A DNA stretch of 7,694 nt from Shewanellaceae bacterium (GTDB taxonomy: Bacteria > Pseudomonadota > Gammaproteobacteria > Enterobacterales > Shewanellaceae), in NCBI GenBank assembly GCA_016779685.1, contig JADHND010000074.1, positions 1-7,694 on the forward strand. The letters run 5' to 3'. The notes beneath the pieces are model-generated. The model did no database searches. It was not told where the DNA came from and was given only the letters and a program-made list of their open reading frames with translations. Position 1 is the first letter of the stretch. Each line of letters starts with the position of its first letter. Position numbers and translations under genes: made by a program. Shown here piece by piece: positions 1 through 5,896 of this stretch.

Positions 1-1026
1 GAAACCACAACGAAAGCCAAACCCTAAAGCGGTTGATGTTTCGGGCTCAAAAAACAAAGATGCATCGTTTAAACTCAGTTTATTCAAAGCTTCTCGAAAA
101 CTTTCATAATCTTCATTTGAAATGGGAAATAAACCAGCATAGACCTGTGGCTGAACTTTCTTAAACCCAGGCAGCGGCGTTGAGGCACCATGTTTTGCTA
201 ACGTCAAGGTATCACCGACCGGTGCTCCATGAATGTCTTTAATGCCTCCGATTAAAAAACCCACTTCCCCAGTATTGAGGGCAGCTGTATCGGTTAGTTT
301 TGGCGTAAATATCCCAATCCGATCCACATCATACACTTGCCCTGTCGACATCACTTTAAACTTCTGACCTTTTTTTAACTGACCATGTTTAACCCGAATC
401 AACGAAACCACACCTTGGTAATTGTCAAACCATGAATCAATGATTAAAGCCTGCAATGGCGCGGTAGGATCACCAACAGGTGGCGGGATTAACTGCACGA
501 TTTGTTCTAAAACTTGCTCCATACCGACCCCAGTTTTAGCCGAACACTGCGCAGCTTCAGTCGCATCAATACCAACAATGTCCTCGATTTCTTGCGCGAC
601 CCGATCCGGTTCTGCTTGAGGCAAATCTATCTTATTTAAGATCGGCACTACCTCAAGACTCATGTCAATCGCCGTATAACAGTTTGCTAATGTTTGTGCT
701 TCGACACCTTGGCCAGCATCTACCACCAATAAAGCACCTTCACAGGCTGCAAGGGAGCGCGAAACTTCGTATGAAAAATCTACGTGCCCAGGCGTGTCGA
801 TAAAGTTCAATTGATATGTTTGGCCATCTTTCGCTTGATAAGATAAGGTCACACTTTGCGCTTTGATGGTGATCCCACGCTCTCGCTCAAGATCCATCGA
901 ATCAAGTACTTGTGCCGCCATTTCCCTTTGGGTTAGGCCACCACAGATTTGAATTAAACGATCAGATAAAGTTGATTTGCCGTGATCAATATGAGCGATA
1001 ATAGAAAAATTACGAATTAGATTCAT
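1..1026 (-). CDS. lepA: Elongation factor 4 (LepA), N-terminal 342 codons, truncated by window edge
   Basis: LepA is a ribosome-binding translational GTPase that acts on translating or initiating ribosomes. It sits in the cytoplasm and at the inner membrane. The frame is open from the ATG at 1026 to base 1 without a stop. All GTPase motifs are visible: G1 AHIDHGKST (residues 11-19), G2 in RERGIT (48-53), G3 DTPGH (77-81, with the catalytic His), G4 NKID (131-134) and G5 SAK (about 162-164). Domain II follows (about 185-275), and the last residues, ending in ALGFGFRCGF, are in domain III. The family is about 600 aa, so the C-terminal 40% or so, with the LepA-specific domain, lies outside. The start matches E. 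coli (MKNIRNFSIIAHIDHGKST) and has a modest AAGAG 4 bases upstream. The gene follows rseC on the same strand, as in E. coli, but after a 594-base gap and with its own promoter element. Identification is secure. Confidence 0.97.
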   Translation of the reverse strand, partial: MNLIRNFSIIAHIDHGKSTLSDRLIQICGGLTQREMAAQVLDSMDLERERGITIKAQSVTLSYQAKDGQTYQLNFIDTPGHVDFSYEVSRSLAACEGALLVVDAGQGVEAQTLANCYTAIDMSLEVVPILNKIDLPQAEPDRVAQEIEDIVGIDATEAAQCSAKTGVGMEQVLEQIVQLIPPPVGDPTAPLQALIIDSWFDNYQGVVSLIRVKHGQLKKGQKFKVMSTGQVYDVDRIGIFTPKLTDTAALNTGEVGFLIGGIKDIHGAPVGDTLTLAKHGASTPLPGFKKVQPQVYAGLFPISNEDYESFREALNKLSLNDASLFFEPETSTALGFGFRCGF

Positions 1027-1232
1027 GCTACTCTTAAATTGTATATATTGATGTAAATTTATTAATCACGCCAGTCAAAATGCCGCGTGTCTAAGCTGAA
1101 GCAGCATCTGATCACACTCGCTAAGCTAAGCTCATTCGCTTTGCGTCAAAATATCTGCTGATTTATGACGATGACAACAAAAGATTCATTAACATCAATA
1201 GCACATTACATCAGTGTGTTAAAATTAAGCTA

Positions 1233-1238
1233 ATTATA
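1233..1238 (-). promoter_or_regulatory. Promoter -10 element for lepA (TATAAT)
   Basis: The minus strand carries a perfect TATAAT preceded by GGG. No good -35 box lies at 17-18 bases (TAGCTA or GTAGCT), so the promoter may depend on an activator or on the upstream GGG context. The predicted start near 1226 gives lepA a leader of about 200 bases. This would uncouple lepA from rseC transcription. Confidence 0.5.
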
Positions 1239-1289
1239 CCCAAAGTCGGGCGAGATAGCTACGAATGGAAGGTTTGTTTTGCTAACACA

Positions 1290-1384
1290 GTGAACTACTT
1301 GGGGCTAAAGCACCCGAGCTTCCATTGGGTTGTTACTTTTTCTCGTTTAGCACTTCGCTATGTTACTGCTCAGCCAGGCTTGAG
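1290..1384 (-). ncRNA. Omega-RNA-like / IS200-IS605 right-end-like structured segment (relic)
   Basis: Read on the minus strand, this segment ends in GGAAGC, a stem-loop (1318-1298: CTCGGG, unpaired T, GC, loop TTTA, GC, CCCAAG) and then GTAGTTCAC. The pattern GGAAGC, GC-rich hairpin with TTTA in the loop, GTAGTTCAC resembles right ends of TnpB-bearing IS200/IS605 elements as I remember them. In those elements the same sequence forms the 3' part of the omega-RNA. Two more small stems lie upstream: TAGC-GAAGT-GCTA (1360-1348) and CTCA-paired-with-TGAG (1384-1369). No TnpA or full TnpB gene is present. There is no T-tract after the hairpin, so a terminator is less likely. The family assignment rests on motif memory and is tentative. 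Confidence 0.42.
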
Positions 1385-1501
1385 ATTGGCAAGTCTAAGG
1401 CATGCCTCTACGCCCACTATCTGACCGGTATAGGCTGCATTCGCGCTAACAATGCAATGTAGCTCATCTTCATTTTTGCCGATGTTATAGCAGCAAAATA
1501 C
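1370..1501 (-). pseudogene. Possible decayed TnpB C-terminus, 43 codons, no start
   Basis: One minus-strand frame stays open for 43 codons between two stops and ends with TGA at 1370-1372, just before the hairpin block. That is where the tail of tnpB would lie relative to an omega-RNA. It begins VFCCYNIG and later contains ANAAYTG. The first part could be a damaged F-x-C-x-x-C-G zinc-ribbon half with the second Cys replaced by Ile. The ANAA could be a remnant of the D-x-N-A-A motif. The spacing between the two is longer than usual, and 43 codons can stay open by chance. I read it as a relic only because of its position beside the hairpin. Confidence 0.22.
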
Positions 1502-1620
1502 TTAAGATTGACCACTTTTCCTGCGAACATAAAGCGAATTCGAGGTCAGAAACTGGCTGAGTGATTTGAAACTGAGATAAGACGAGTTTTTCTCTTGCCT
1601 AGTGTCAATCAGAAGATCAC

Positions 1621-2079
1621 TCAAAGATGTTGTTTATGGATAATCTGTCCGAAGTTAGCGGTAATCAGTGGCTGCTGTGTTTGCTCTATTCGTTTAACCT
1701 GATGTTGAGCGGCTATCCAACTCACATAACCACCTAAAAAGCCGAAAGCTAATACCATCATATCTTGTAATGCGCTGCCTTCAGGCAGCAGAGTCATGCC
1801 TATTAAAAGACCAACCATAAATCCGAATATGGGGACAGCATAAACCACCATAGCTATCGAAGTTAGATAACCATCTGGAATCTGAACCACAACGGTATCG
1901 CCCGCACGCAAAGTTAAATCGGTTTGTATTTCCAGCATTCGTGGCTGAGCCGATGCTGCTACCGTTTGCGCACCACATTTGGATTTTTCTTGGCATCCAC
2001 TACAAGAAATTTTTTTTTCGATATATAAACGAACGTTCTGTCCTGATTGTGACACCACAACCGCGGCTTCTTGATTCAT
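1621..2079 (-). CDS. rseC: RseC/MucC-family inner-membrane protein
   Basis: RseC is an inner-membrane protein. It modulates sigma-E signalling in some species and contributes to reduction of the SoxR iron-sulfur cluster together with the Rsx complex. The 152 residues show the family layout. An N-terminal cytoplasmic part carries the Cys motif C-x2-C-x5-C (C26, C29, C35, followed by Gly). A beta-rich stretch follows with DTVVVQIPDG at 61-70. Two hydrophobic segments come next (about 73-97 and 104-123), then a short polar tail. The length is close to E. coli RseC (about 159 aa). The ATG at 2079 has no clear Shine-Dalgarno sequence. lepA follows on the same strand, as expected, but rpoE, rseA and rseB, which normally precede it, are absent. 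Two promoter candidates lie upstream. Family call is firm; the function without a local sigma-E operon is inference. Confidence 0.9.
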   Translation of the reverse strand: MNQEAAVVVSQSGQNVRLYIEKKISCSGCQEKSKCGAQTVAASAQPRMLEIQTDLTLRAGDTVVVQIPDGYLTSIAMVVYAVPIFGFMVGLLIGMTLLPEGSALQDMMVLAFGFLGGYVSWIAAQHQVKRIEQTQQPLITANFGQIIHKQHL

Positions 2080-2126
2080 GGGGTACTTTAAGCTTTGCTT
2101 TAAAAAATGAAATAAAGATGAAGGTT

Positions 2127-2155
2127 ATTTTACAGCAACGACCGACTGAAGTGAA
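2127..2155 (-). promoter_or_regulatory. Promoter candidate for rseC, proximal
   Basis: On the minus strand a -35 TTCACT (2155-2150) and a -10 TAAAAT (2132-2127) are separated by 17 bases. The predicted start near 2120 leaves a leader of about 40 bases to the rseC ATG. Confidence 0.45.
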
Positions 2156-2180
2156 CCTTATAACCCATTCAACTCTTTGA

Positions 2181-2210
2181 AGTATACGCCATTCATTGCT
2201 TACATACCAA
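2181..2210 (-). promoter_or_regulatory. Promoter candidate for rseC, distal
   Basis: On the minus strand a -35 TTGGTA (2210-2205) and a -10 TATACT (2186-2181) are separated by 18 bases. Both look like vegetative sigma-70 boxes rather than a sigma-E promoter. The predicted leader to rseC is about 95 bases. Confidence 0.5.
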
Positions 2211-2300
2211 GATAACAACTGACCTCTCTCGCCTGCTGGAGCCATGCTTTACGCCAAAGTAGGTAAACCAAAACGATGCAACGCCATGAAAGATAGAAAA

Positions 2301-2312
2301 CTTTTATAAAAG
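2301..2312. repeat. 12-bp perfect palindrome in the nadB promoter
   Basis: CTTTTATAAAAG is its own reverse complement. It overlaps the proposed -35 box of nadB (2303-2308), where a repressor could block RNA polymerase. The region is AT-rich, so chance is a real alternative. It does not match the E. coli NadR box as I know it. Confidence 0.3.
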
Positions 2313-2331
2313 ATAATGAATGTGGTAAAAT
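2303..2331 (+). promoter_or_regulatory. Promoter for nadB
   Basis: A -35-like TTTATA (2303-2308), a 17-base spacer and an extended -10 TGG-TAAAAT (2323-2331) precede nadB. The predicted start near 2338 would leave a leader of only about 13 bases to the ATG at 2351. That fits the absence of a good Shine-Dalgarno there and makes the second Met (2363) worth considering as the real start. Confidence 0.5.
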
Positions 2332-2350
2332 ATGTTATTAAATTTAGAAT

Positions 2351-3961
2351 ATGGTCGTAGGTATGACTGCAAATCTCCAAGTGACATGTGATGCTCTCAT
2401 CATTGGCAGTGGCGCAGCTGGATTAACGCTAGCGCTCAGCATCGCTAATCAAGCGAAGGTAATTCTCCTATCAAAGAACACGATCCATGAAAGCTCAACA
2501 CTTTATGCTCAAGGCGGTATTGCGGCCGTTTTTGATAAAAATGATAGCATTGAATCGCATGTCAAAGACACCTTAAAAGCTGGCGCTTATTTGTGTGATC
2601 CAGCCATTGTAAAGCATACAGTTCAGGCCGCTAGACCAGCAATGGAGTGGCTTATTAAGCAAGGCGTCAGATTCGATACCCAACCGGAACGCAATGGTCA
2701 AAATCCATTTCATTTAACACAAGAAGGCGGACATAGCCATCGCCGGATCTTGCATGCAGCCGATGCAACAGGAAAAGAGCTGCATCAAACACTCCAGCAG
2801 CAAGTCATAGCGCATCCTAATATAACAGTGCTTGAGCACCACAATGGGATTGATTTAATCACTTCTAGAAAACTGCACCAAACAGGACATCGTGTTTTAG
2901 GCGCCTATGCCTGCGATTTAACGACCCTAACCATCAAAACAATTGCCGCAAAATTTGTTATTTTAGCGACCGGTGGTGCCTCTCAAGTCTACCAATATAC
3001 TTCCAATCCAAATATTTCATCTGGTGATGGCATTGCCATGGCTTGGCGCGCTGGCTGTCGGGTTGCCAACATGGAATTTAATCAATTCCATCCCACCTGC
3101 CTTTACCATCCTAAAGCACGCAACTTTTTATTAACCGAAGCTTTACGCGGCGAAGGTGCGGTACTGCAAAGACCGGACGGCAGTCGCTTTATGCTTGACT
3201 TTGATGAGAGAGCCGAGCTAGCACCCCGTGATATTGTCGCCCGAGCTATTGATTACGAAATGAAACGTTTAGGCGCTGACTGTATGTATTTGGATATCAG
3301 CCATCGCGAAGCTGACTTTATTCAACATCACTTTCCAACCATTTATGAAAAATGTCTATCGCTTGGCATAGATATCACCCGAGAACGGATCCCTATTGTC
3401 CCTGCCGCACACTACACCTGTGGGGGTGTGATGACCAATCAACAAGGACAAACTGATTTGGCAGGCTTATATGCTATTGGAGAAGTCAGCTACACCGGGC
3501 TACATGGTGCCAATCGCATGGCCAGTAATTCATTGCTAGAATGTATCGTATTTGCGCGTTACGCTGCTCAGGATATCCTCTACCAACTGTCACATATCCC
3601 AATACCAGATGCGCTCCCACTGTGGGATGCGACCCATGTAACCAATTCAGACGAAGCCATTGTCATTGCCCATAATTGGCATGAGCTCAAACTTTTTATG
3701 TGGGATTATGTTGGTATCGTACGCTCCAACAAGCGCCTTGCTCGAGCTCAACGGCGGGTTGTGATGTTACAAAAAGAAATTGAAGAATACTACAGTCATT
3801 TTACAATCACAGGTAATTTACTTGAGCTGCGCAACTTAGTGCAAGTCGCAGAGTTGATGATAAGGTGTGCTCAAGCACGTCAAGAAAGTCGAGGCTTACA
3901 TTACAACATTGACTTTCCTGAAACATCAAAACAGCAACTACCCACCATTTTGCAACCTTGA
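2351..3961 (+). CDS. nadB: L-aspartate oxidase
   Basis: NadB oxidises L-aspartate to iminoaspartate using FAD, with oxygen or fumarate as electron acceptor. This is the first step of de novo NAD synthesis, and NadA uses the product. The 536 residues align with E. coli NadB (540 aa) end to end. The FAD dinucleotide-binding motif GSGAAG is at 19-24, and STLYAQGGIAAV is near 49-60. EGGHSHRR (125-132) carries the Glu equivalent to E. coli E121. H247, R293, H354 and R389 correspond to E. coli H244, R290, H351 and R386. The motif GEVSYTGLHGANRM marks the second FAD-binding part. A helical C-terminal domain follows. A start at Met5 (2363) would also fit, since neither ATG has a strong Shine-Dalgarno. 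nadB is divergent from rseC and ends 9 bases from the end of sdhE. Identification is secure. Confidence 0.97.
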   Translation: MVVGMTANLQVTCDALIIGSGAAGLTLALSIANQAKVILLSKNTIHESSTLYAQGGIAAVFDKNDSIESHVKDTLKAGAYLCDPAIVKHTVQAARPAMEWLIKQGVRFDTQPERNGQNPFHLTQEGGHSHRRILHAADATGKELHQTLQQQVIAHPNITVLEHHNGIDLITSRKLHQTGHRVLGAYACDLTTLTIKTIAAKFVILATGGASQVYQYTSNPNISSGDGIAMAWRAGCRVANMEFNQFHPTCLYHPKARNFLLTEALRGEGAVLQRPDGSRFMLDFDERAELAPRDIVARAIDYEMKRLGADCMYLDISHREADFIQHHFPTIYEKCLSLGIDITRERIPIVPAAHYTCGGVMTNQQGQTDLAGLYAIGEVSYTGLHGANRMASNSLLECIVFARYAAQDILYQLSHIPIPDALPLWDATHVTNSDEAIVIAHNWHELKLFMWDYVGIVRSNKRLARAQRRVVMLQKEIEEYYSHFTITGNLLELRNLVQVAELMIRCAQARQESRGLHYNIDFPETSKQQLPTILQP

Positions 3962-3970
3962 GCAACAGAA

Positions 3971-4228
3971 TTAAGTTGCAGGATGAGCATTCACCCGAAC
4001 CTTGTCAACCATTGCGGCCAACGCTGGATCATGACAAGCTTCGGATTGCATAAACCAAGCGAAAAGCTGAGGATCATCACATGCTAGCAAACGTTGAAAT
4101 GTGGCTTTATCTGCTAACGTCAAATGCTCGTAGTGGTGCTTAACAAAGGGTTGTAACAAAAAATCCAATTCTAACATACCGCGCCGGCATGCCCAATAAA
4201 GGCGGGATGTATCCATTAATTTCTCCAT
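3971..4228 (-). CDS. sdhE: FAD assembly factor SdhE (CptB/YgfY family)
   Basis: SdhE is a small cytoplasmic protein that helps attach FAD covalently to succinate dehydrogenase and fumarate reductase flavoprotein subunits. The family signature WACRRGMLELD is at 12-22 and contains the RGM-x-E motif that contacts the client. LLACDDPQLFAWFM follows (47-60), as in E. coli. The length is 85 aa, normal for the family (about 80-90). Two starts are possible: the ATG at 4228 (AGAGG, 8-base gap) and Met5 at 4216 (GGAG, 6-base gap). Met5 gives MDTSRLYWACRRGM, which fits the E. coli start better (MDINNKARIHWACRRGM). It lies 25 bases after thyA on the same strand and is likely co-transcribed with it. The partner gene ygfX/cptA is absent here. 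It converges with nadB. Confidence 0.93.
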   Translation of the reverse strand: MEKLMDTSRLYWACRRGMLELDFLLQPFVKHHYEHLTLADKATFQRLLACDDPQLFAWFMQSEACHDPALAAMVDKVRVNAHPAT

Positions 4229-4253
4229 AAAAATTTCCTCTTCAATCGGTTAT

Positions 4254-5048
4254 TCACACTGCAATTGGCGCTTTTATGTGAGGGTGTGCTTGATAATCTA
4301 TTAAAGCAAAATCTTCAAATGAATAAGTATCTATTGAGGCAGGGCGACGCAAGATGTTCATCTTCGGCAAAGGATAAGGCTCTCTGGTTAGTTGAAGACG
4401 GGCCTGTTCCAAATGGTTCATATACAAATGTGTGTCGCCTCCCGTCCAAATAAACTCGCCAGGCTCCAAATCACATTGCTGGGCTATCATCATAGTTAAC
4501 AGTGCATAGCTGGCAATATTGAAGGGTAAACCCAAAAACACATCGCAACTACGTTGATACAATTGACAACTCAAGCGCCCCTGCGCCACATAAAACTGAA
4601 ACAAGGCATGACAAGGAGCCAAGGCCATCTCAGACAAATCACCGACATTCCAAGCGGATACCAACAAACGCCTTGAATCAGGTTGTGTTTTTATATCATG
4701 GATTACCTGAGCAATTTGATCAATCGAACGATTGTCTTGAGTTGACCAACTTCGCCATTGATGGCCGTAAACTGGGCCTAAATCTCCCTGATCATTTGCC
4801 CAAGCGTTCCAAATAGAAACGCCTTGCTCTTGTAAATATTGAATATTGGTGTCACCTTTTAAAAACCAAAGCAACTCATGAATAATAGATCTCAAATGAC
4901 ATTTTTTAGTCGTGACCAACGGAAAGCCTTTCGCTAAATCAAAGCGCATTTGATGACCAAAAACAGATAGCGTGCCGACTCCGGTGCGGTCTGCTTTAAC
5001 CTGCCCTTGATCTAAAATATGACGTATCAATGTTTGATAGCTATTCAT
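4254..5048 (-). CDS. thyA: Thymidylate synthase
   Basis: ThyA methylates dUMP to dTMP with 5,10-methylene-tetrahydrofolate, leaving dihydrofolate. It works in the cytoplasm as a dimer. At 264 aa it has exactly the E. coli length and numbering. The catalytic Cys is C146 in LAPCHALFQFYV. Arg21 in DRTGVG binds phosphate. QLYQRSCDVFLGLPFNIASYALL holds the arginine and serine phosphate ligands and the substrate Asp169 and Asn177. The C-terminus ends in IKAPIAV like E. coli, where this tail closes the active site. The ATG at 5048 overlaps the lgt stop codon by 4 bases (ATGA), so the two are translationally coupled. A near-perfect AAGGAGG lies inside the 3' end of lgt. Identification is secure. Confidence 0.98.
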   Translation of the reverse strand: MNSYQTLIRHILDQGQVKADRTGVGTLSVFGHQMRFDLAKGFPLVTTKKCHLRSIIHELLWFLKGDTNIQYLQEQGVSIWNAWANDQGDLGPVYGHQWRSWSTQDNRSIDQIAQVIHDIKTQPDSRRLLVSAWNVGDLSEMALAPCHALFQFYVAQGRLSCQLYQRSCDVFLGLPFNIASYALLTMMIAQQCDLEPGEFIWTGGDTHLYMNHLEQARLQLTREPYPLPKMNILRRPASIDTYSFEDFALIDYQAHPHIKAPIAV

Positions 5049-5884
5049 ACAGTCGCCTCCTTAAAACGATGGCGATTCATCAAATAAATACCGAAGGCAA
5101 TCATGGGCAGGGATAACAACTGCCCCTGGCTAAACAAATTTAAATATAAACCAATATGCGCGTCTGGCTCACGAAAGAATTCAACTGCGCAGCGAGCGAT
5201 ACCATATCCAATACAAAACAGCCCAAACATAGCTCCTTCTGCCATGCGGCCATGCTTTTTAGCACGATACCACAGCAGCAATGCGAGCAACAACACACCT
5301 TCTGCCAGGAATTGATACAACTGCGAAGGATGGCGTACAAGTTGATCCACATGTGGAAAAATCATACCCCATGGCACGTCCATATCAACGGGTCGCCCCA
5401 CCAATTCGCCATTAATAAAATTACCAATACGTCCAAGCCCGAGGCCTGCAGGTACCAGTGGGGCCATAAAATCAGATACTTGCCAAAAACTTCGCTTTTG
5501 AATTTTAGCGCTGTAGAGCATGGCAATAAAAACGCCTAAAAACCCACCATGGAACGACATTCCACCTTGGTTCATTTTAAATAGATAGCTAGGATCTTGC
5601 AAAAAGATGTCAAATTGATAAAACAAGACATACCCTATGCGGCCACCTAAAATGACCCCCATAAATCCATTAAAGAGTAAATCCGAAACTTGAGTTCGTG
5701 TCCAGCCGCTATTGGGTTTATCAGCAACGTTATAAGCTAAGTAAAAAGCGACACCGAGCCCCATTAGATACATCAACGCGTACCAGCGAATAGCAGGCTC
5801 AAAAGGAATACCAAATAATTCATATTGACCTAGTGACAGAAGAACCGGATCAATATTCGGAAAAACCCATGCATCTTGACGCAT
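5045..5884 (-). CDS. lgt: Phosphatidylglycerol-prolipoprotein diacylglyceryl transferase
   Basis: Lgt transfers diacylglyceryl from phosphatidylglycerol to the lipobox Cys of prolipoproteins, the first step of lipoprotein maturation, in the inner membrane. The 279 residues contain about seven hydrophobic segments. The HGG motif is at 112-114 (E. coli H103). The Lgt signature GRIGNFINGELVGR is at 151-164 and includes R152, equivalent to E. coli R143. R231, E235 and R238 in the RCAVEFFREPD stretch match E. coli R239, E243 and R246. The ATG at 5884 has a good GAGGAG 8 bases upstream that overlaps the rppH stop. The gene starts 12 bases after rppH and overlaps thyA by 4 bases. The lgt-thyA pair is common in gammaproteobacteria. 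Identification is secure. Confidence 0.97.
   Translation of the reverse strand: MRQDAWVFPNIDPVLLSLGQYELFGIPFEPAIRWYALMYLMGLGVAFYLAYNVADKPNSGWTRTQVSDLLFNGFMGVILGGRIGYVLFYQFDIFLQDPSYLFKMNQGGMSFHGGFLGVFIAMLYSAKIQKRSFWQVSDFMAPLVPAGLGLGRIGNFINGELVGRPVDMDVPWGMIFPHVDQLVRHPSQLYQFLAEGVLLLALLLWYRAKKHGRMAEGAMFGLFCIGYGIARCAVEFFREPDAHIGLYLNLFSQGQLLSLPMIAFGIYLMNRHRFKEATV
5056..5062 (-). promoter_or_regulatory. Ribosome binding site of thyA inside lgt
   Basis: AAGGAGG on the minus strand lies 7 bases before the thyA ATG and within the last codons of lgt. It is the strongest Shine-Dalgarno in the window. It suggests that thyA is translated efficiently in addition to coupling through the ATGA overlap. Confidence 0.8.
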
Positions 5885-5896
5885 ATTCTTGTCTCC

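Larger units (their letters stand above)
1027..1620. other. 594-base non-coding gap between rseC and lepA
   Basis: No intact gene is visible here on either strand, and every frame is broken. On the minus strand, going from rseC towards lepA, it holds about 120 bases with no clear feature (1620-1502). Next come a 43-codon frame with a faint resemblance to a transposase zinc ribbon (1501-1370) and an omega-RNA-like hairpin block (1384-1290). After that come a perfect TATAAT box (1238-1233) and a leader of about 200 bases before lepA. The leader has a short hairpin, GCTG-CTT-CAGC, at 1105-1095 and a tandem GCTTA repeat near 1116-1133. No T-tract terminator follows rseC. The rseC-lepA gap is usually short in gammaproteobacteria, so an old insertion would explain the length. 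Confidence 0.6.

Noticed and set aside
422..619. 65-codon plus-strand open frame opposite lepA
   Set aside because: It is antisense to a strongly conserved GTPase reading frame and its product resembles nothing I recognise.
1298..1318. Hairpin as a rho-independent terminator for rseC
   Set aside because: The stem is strong enough, but on the minus strand it is followed by TAGTTCACTG, with no T-tract, and it lies about 300 bases after the rseC stop. The plus strand has no gene to terminate.
1398..1407. 10-bp palindrome AGGCATGCCT as a regulatory site
   Set aside because: It lies inside the relic-like frame with no promoter nearby; no partner site was seen.
1603..1608. Perfect TTGACA on the minus strand just after rseC
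   Set aside because: No -10-like sequence lies 16-18 bases downstream (TCGTCT at 17). TATCTC appears only at a 23-base spacing.
1941..2245. Open frames on both strands across the rseC start and the intergenic region
   Set aside because: They overlap the conserved Cys motif of rseC in other frames and show no similarity to RpoE, RseA or RseB, so they are not remnants of the missing operon.
5103..5539. Overlapping plus-strand open frames opposite lgt, up to 127 codons
   Set aside because: They lie opposite well-conserved Lgt sequence, lack ribosome binding sites and have low-complexity products typical of antisense shadows.
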